From: Bacteroidales bacterium UBA6207
Lineage (GTDB): Bacteria > Bacteroidota > Bacteroidia > Bacteroidales > F082
Length of the DNA: 19,643 nucleotides
Reading direction: 5' to 3'
NCBI GenBank assembly: GCA_002421995.1
Contig: DISP01000118.1
Coordinates: forward strand, 1-19,643
Position numbers and translations under genes: made by a program. This document shows positions 16,427 through 19,643 of the stretch, piece after piece; within the stretch, counting starts at the first letter, position 1, and each line of letters begins with the position of its first letter. The notes under the pieces are model-generated. The model was given only the letters and a program-made list of their open reading frames with translations. It was not told where the DNA came from and ran no database searches.

Positions 16427-16458
16427 TTGGAAACGTTTTTTGTTTTAAAAGTTTCCAA
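16427..16458. promoter_or_regulatory. Inverted repeat, candidate TetR operator
   Basis: Perfect 8-bp arms TTGGAAAC (16427-16434) and GTTTCCAA (16451-16458) separated by 16 bases, arm centres 24 bp apart (a little over two helical turns). It is not followed by a T-tract, so it is not a terminator. One arm covers the predicted -33 region of the tolC promoter. Binding by the TetR protein of the same operon is inference. Confidence 0.5.
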
Positions 16459-16672
16459 AGTTTACGTTAAGAGATGTTAAAGTGAAGGTAAATACCGATA
16501 ACCGGCAGCAAAAAAAGCAGGCAGGAAAATCACCGGAGCCCGCTAAAGGGTATTGAAGTCCGCTATGAAGACAAAGTAATGATGATACAGATCATTGATA
16601 AACAATGGATTACCAACAAGTAGAACGCTATCCGCGTGCTGAAATTAATTTCGCTGTATGAAAATCTGAAGT

Positions 16673-16697
16673 AAAAAAAACCGGTGCTATTTCACCG
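16673..16697 (-). terminator. Intrinsic terminator overlapping the ridA stop codon
   Basis: On the minus strand, CGGTG-AAATAG-CACCG (16697 to 16682) forms a 5-bp GC-rich stem with a six-base loop that contains the ridA TAG stop, followed by G and eight T residues (16680 to 16673). Stem is short but position and T-tract are good. Confidence 0.65.
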
Positions 16698-17064
16698 CAA
16701 TCGTTTCAATTTCTATCAAAGCATTGAGTGGCAATCCTTTAACCGCGAAAGCTGCCCTTGCCGGCGGGTCAGCAGGATAATATTTTGCATAGACTGCATT
16801 CATCGCGGCAAAATTGGCCATATCGCTGAGCAAACAGGTAGATTTCACCACGTTTTCAAATCCATAACCGGCAGCCTGAAGGATGGCGGCAATGTTTTTC
16901 ATCACTTGCTCTGTTTGAGCGGTGATATCTCCATCAACGATTTTTGCTGTTGCCGGATCAATTGGCACCTGCCCGCTGATGAACAACATTCCGTTGGCCT
17001 CGATGGCCTGGCTGTATGGCCCGATGGCCGAAGGTGCTTCAGTTGTTGAGATTACTTTTTTCAT
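16687..17064 (-). CDS. ridA: RidA family reactive intermediate/imine deaminase
   Basis: A 125-residue protein of typical RidA length. It shows the YjgF/YER057c/UK114 pattern: APSAIGPYSQA at the start (Tyr17), LFISGQVP (Ser30, Gly31), then PPARAAFAV with the catalytic-site Arg103 and LPLNALIEIE with Glu118/Glu120 near the end. RidA enzymes are trimeric cytoplasmic proteins that hydrolyse reactive 2-aminoacrylate and related imines made by PLP enzymes, protecting other PLP enzymes from damage. The presence of the conserved Arg suggests real deaminase activity. ATG 17064 is used rather than the in-frame TTG at 17073. It lies 41 bases downstream of lptD with a -7 box between, and has its own terminator. 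Confidence 0.93.
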   Translation of the reverse strand: MKKVISTTEAPSAIGPYSQAIEANGMLFISGQVPIDPATAKIVDGDITAQTEQVMKNIAAILQAAGYGFENVVKSTCLLSDMANFAAMNAVYAKYYPADPPARAAFAVKGLPLNALIEIETIAVK

Positions 17065-17086
17065 GGGTGTCAAAGTTTATTTCGGA

Positions 17087-17094
17087 CAAAGTTA
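17087..17094 (-). promoter_or_regulatory. -7 box for ridA
   Basis: On the minus strand this reads TAACTTTG, a full TAnnTTTG match in the 41-base gap between lptD and ridA, 22 bases upstream of the ATG at 17064. It suggests ridA can be transcribed separately from lptD. Confidence 0.5.
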
Positions 17095-17105
17095 TCAAAC
17101 CCTTA

Positions 17106-19643
17106 TTAAATATCCCTGAAATCTTTCTTTTTTGTGAGCTTCAAATCCTGCAATACCGGCGCTTTTGCGCTGATTGAGAAGTTCCAGCTTTTTCGCGGAC
17201 CGATGGGTACCCAGCTGAAGCGCATTTCCCAGCAATGCAAGTCGCGGTATATGTTGACATTGGTATATGAAAGCCCTTTGTTTTCAAAATCCCAACCTGA
17301 TTGGGCCGAAAACTTCCATTTGGGTGTGATGTTTATTTCGCCAGAAAGTCCGAGGGTTTGAACTATTTTCCGGTTGTCGGTACGGGTATAATCCCTGTAG
17401 CTCACATTGTTTGAATAGCGAAAGTTGTAGTTAATATTCACCGACCAGGGCACTGACCAATCCACATAGTCATCAGGATTGTGGTTGATATCCTGAATTT
17501 CAGCTTCGGAGGCCATTCCCCCGGGTTTAGCTTCCGTTTTCTTTGGAGGTGTTTTGGCAAAGTCTTTTTGACTCAGTTTCCAGCTTGCGCCGAAACTCCA
17601 GGTTGATTGTGTCGGGCGGAGCAGGCGTTTGTTCTCTGTCCATTCAAACTTATTGATTTGCTTTCCGAGCGAATCAAGCACATAGGGGTCCCAGCTGCTT
17701 GAATAGTTCAGGTTCAGGTTTTTGAACAACCTGGTTCGGCCGCTCATGGTGATATAGCTCATCTGTAGCGAATCGCGGGCCAGATCGTAAGTTCCCGACA
17801 CAGAAAAATCTTCAATAAGCGGAATCTTCTTCATGCCCGAGATTGTATCTTTCTTTGACCTCACCTTGATTTCGAGGTTGTTGCTAAATCCAAAGCTTAT
17901 TCTGCCTGATTTTCCGGATGAAGGTGAGCCATAAATGGCACCTTCATAGCGCGAATACACTTCTTCGTTACCGTTACCATCAATGTAGCTATCGTAGTAG
18001 TTCCACATACTATTTGCAAAATCGGGTGTATAAGTGAAGCCGATCCGTGGTGTAAACACATGTCTCACAGCACGCAGCGGGCCCTTTTTAAACATCACCA
18101 TACCATAGACCTTGGTGCTGAGATTGGTTGAGAGATTGTAGTCAAAAACATTTCCAAAACCGGCCACAGTATCTGTTTTGGCATAGCCGACAATGGTATC
18201 GTTGTTTTGAAAAAGCGTATCATTCACCCAATAGCGCTTGCGCGAATCAAAATACATGCGGTCGGTGATATTGATGCTGTTGGTAAGTGAAAAATACTTC
18301 AGAATTTTCAAAGGCAGATTTACAGGGATGGTATGCTGGATACCGTTTCGGAGCTTTGACATTGAACCGGGTTCAAACAAAACACTATCGGGCAGACTGA
18401 TTGTGTTTTCGGCTTTCATGGTGTAGCCCATATTCAGTTCTTCGTACCATTTGGCTTTTCCACTGCTATTTTTCCGTTTCAGCGGGTTTATCTTATTGGT
18501 ATTGAAGGTGAGCGAAGGCAAGGTCACGTTCACGATCTTTGTTTTGGTATTCTGCCGGTGACTTGCATTCAGGGTTAGAAAATATTTATTGTTCCAATTG
18601 GTTTGATATGCAATTGATGACTGGAATTCGTTGCTGAGGTAGCTTTCGGTATTTACAGGGTTAAATGTGTTGAAGTTGCTGCTTACAATGTTTACATTGG
18701 CACTGAAACGACTGCTCGGGTGTGCCTTGGCATCCTGCTGATGCGTCCATCTGATCCTGAAATCGCGGCTTTTCTGGTAGTCGGCTGTACCTTCCACTCC
18801 CGTGATGTTGATGGCATAGGAGGTATTGAGGTTTCCGCTGTATTTATACCTTTTTATATACCTGAATGTTGGCTTGATGGCCCAGCTGCCGCGCGTGTAG
18901 ATATCCCCGAGAATATCCAGGTCCATGTGGTCGTTGATTGCCCAGTAATAGCCCCCGTTTTCAAAATAAAAACCACGTTTATCCGCTTCACCGTAGGTTG
19001 GGATTCTGATGCCCGACCGCTGACCTTTTTTGTTTGGAAACATACCGAAAGGAACGGCCAGCGGGGTTGGCATTCCTTCTATGACAAGGTAAGCAGGCCC
19101 TGTAACGATTTTGTTATCAGGAATAACCTTTGATTTTCTGAAACGAAATTCAAAGTGAGGATGATCGTGGTTGCTGCAGGTCGTATAGCCACCCGACTTT
19201 ATATTAATGGTGTTATCTTCCATTTTTTTGACATAAGAACCATGAATGAAGGCAGGTTCTTCTTCCGTAACAACATCATTGATAATGCCCTTTTTTGACT
19301 CAAAATTGTAGTGAATCTCCTTTGAATCAAAAGTTTGATTTTTATCGGTAAACTTTGGTGTTCCAATAATTTTACCACTCGAATCCGGGACTCCCTTTGC
19401 ATACACCTGATTGGTTTCGAAGCTAAACTCAATATAGGCAGCCTCGAGTTTAATATCACCATAGGTGACATTGGCATTGCCATAAAGATACACCTTTTTG
19501 TTTTTCAAATCCTGCACAATGGAGTCCGTCGCATTGCGTTCAACCTTGGCTTCAAGGGTGGTCTTTGGTTTTTTTTGAACTGAATCTGCCTTGCTATCGT
19601 TTGCCGAAACAGCAGGCAAGGTATCTTTGAAAACGAATTTATC
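17106..19643 (-). CDS. lptD: LPS-assembly outer-membrane protein LptD (N-terminus beyond window edge)
   Basis: The frame is open to the right edge, giving 845 visible residues; the TTG at 19619 is not a credible start and no signal peptide is visible, so a short N-terminal piece is missing. The N-terminal part resembles the LptA/OstA-type beta-jellyroll (KKVYLYGNANVTYGDIKLEA, quoted as YLYGNANVTYGD, then GTPKFTDKNQTFDSKEI). Next come GGYTTCSNHDHPHFEF and YLVIEGMPTPLAVPFGMFP, the latter a hallmark of LptD in this phylum (key landmark VPFGMFP), then a large beta-barrel. LptD receives LPS from the Lpt bridge and inserts it into the outer leaflet with LptE. Two cysteines are retained at equivalent places to the E. 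coli disulfide partners. lptB is encoded at the other end of the window. Confidence 0.88.
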   Translation of the reverse strand, partial: DKFVFKDTLPAVSANDSKADSVQKKPKTTLEAKVERNATDSIVQDLKNKKVYLYGNANVTYGDIKLEAAYIEFSFETNQVYAKGVPDSSGKIIGTPKFTDKNQTFDSKEIHYNFESKKGIINDVVTEEEPAFIHGSYVKKMEDNTINIKSGGYTTCSNHDHPHFEFRFRKSKVIPDNKIVTGPAYLVIEGMPTPLAVPFGMFPNKKGQRSGIRIPTYGEADKRGFYFENGGYYWAINDHMDLDILGDIYTRGSWAIKPTFRYIKRYKYSGNLNTSYAINITGVEGTADYQKSRDFRIRWTHQQDAKAHPSSRFSANVNIVSSNFNTFNPVNTESYLSNEFQSSIAYQTNWNNKYFLTLNASHRQNTKTKIVNVTLPSLTFNTNKINPLKRKNSSGKAKWYEELNMGYTMKAENTISLPDSVLFEPGSMSKLRNGIQHTIPVNLPLKILKYFSLTNSINITDRMYFDSRKRYWVNDTLFQNNDTIVGYAKTDTVAGFGNVFDYNLSTNLSTKVYGMVMFKKGPLRAVRHVFTPRIGFTYTPDFANSMWNYYDSYIDGNGNEEVYSRYEGAIYGSPSSGKSGRISFGFSNNLEIKVRSKKDTISGMKKIPLIEDFSVSGTYDLARDSLQMSYITMSGRTRLFKNLNLNYSSSWDPYVLDSLGKQINKFEWTENKRLLRPTQSTWSFGASWKLSQKDFAKTPPKKTEAKPGGMASEAEIQDINHNPDDYVDWSVPWSVNINYNFRYSNNVSYRDYTRTDNRKIVQTLGLSGEINITPKWKFSAQSGWDFENKGLSYTNVNIYRDLHCWEMRFSWVPIGPRKSWNFSISAKAPVLQDLKLTKKKDFRDI

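Larger units (their letters stand above)
16363..16686. other. Intergenic region between tolC and ridA (324 bp)
   Basis: The half nearest tolC holds the operon leader, a -7 box and an inverted repeat. The half nearest ridA (about 16480-16674) contains no convincing gene: on the plus strand a frame open up to a TAG at 16621-16623 and then a further 16 codons to a TAA at 16672-16674 reads like protein but lacks a good start. The end of the gap is the ridA terminator. Confidence 0.6.

Noticed and set aside
16363..16458. N-terminal extension of tolC starting at a TTG
   Set aside because: It would place a non-signal sequence before a clear signal peptide and covers the promoter and inverted repeat.
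1..19643. CRISPR array, tRNA, rRNA, insertion sequence, prophage or attachment-site signatures
   Set aside because: I looked for regular direct repeats, tRNA-like cloverleaf segments next to gene ends, and transposase or integrase motifs and saw none; nearly all bases are in core-type genes.

Overview
The window looks like an ordinary core-chromosome segment of a Bacteroidota bacterium, moderately AT-rich. It could be Bacteroidales or a relative, but I cannot name a genus. Three things point there: repeated promoter -7 boxes of the form TAnnTTTG close to start codons; protein types typical of the phylum (a carboxypeptidase-regulatory-domain/DUF5686 outer-membrane protein, a long QueA, a Bacteroidota-style LptD); and envelope proteins ending in aromatic beta-barrel signatures. 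I see no phage, plasmid, insertion sequence, CRISPR array, tRNA or rRNA.

Layout. (1) 1-3968, plus strand: the CBS-domain end of arabinose-5-phosphate isomerase (kdsD), an AhpD-like CxxC protein, a DUF5686 outer-membrane protein, and the LPS-export ATPase lptB. KdsD makes the Kdo precursor and LptB powers LPS export, so this is an envelope block. (2) 3986-4717, minus strand: phosphatidylserine synthase pssA, divergent from an alginate-export-like beta-barrel gene (4841-6169) that overlaps queA (queuosine tRNA modification, 6166-7404). (3) 7415-9011, minus strand: a PPP-family phosphatase and phosphoglycerate mutase gpmA, each with its own signals; then a NodB-type polysaccharide deacetylase on the plus strand (9120-9737) ending at a strong bidirectional terminator. 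(4) 16362 down to 9785, minus strand: a tripartite efflux operon in the order tolC, tetR, adaptor lipoprotein, RND pump. A perfect 8-bp inverted repeat lies at its promoter and is a candidate operator for the TetR protein. (5) 16687-19643, minus strand: ridA downstream of lptD, which runs off the right edge. Between tolC and ridA is a 324-bp gap holding the efflux promoter and what may be a decayed coding remnant.

How they fit: most genes serve the Gram-negative envelope. KdsD supplies Kdo for LPS, LptB and LptD bracket the LPS export machine, PssA makes phospholipid, and the DUF5686 and alginate-export-like proteins are outer-membrane barrels. The RND/adaptor/TolC set spans the envelope for efflux. 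I did not find a convincing previously undescribed system. The points most worth checking are the putative operator of the efflux operon, the extra hydrophobic hairpin in the RND pump, the cysteine pattern of LptD, and the DUF5686 protein sitting between two LPS genes.
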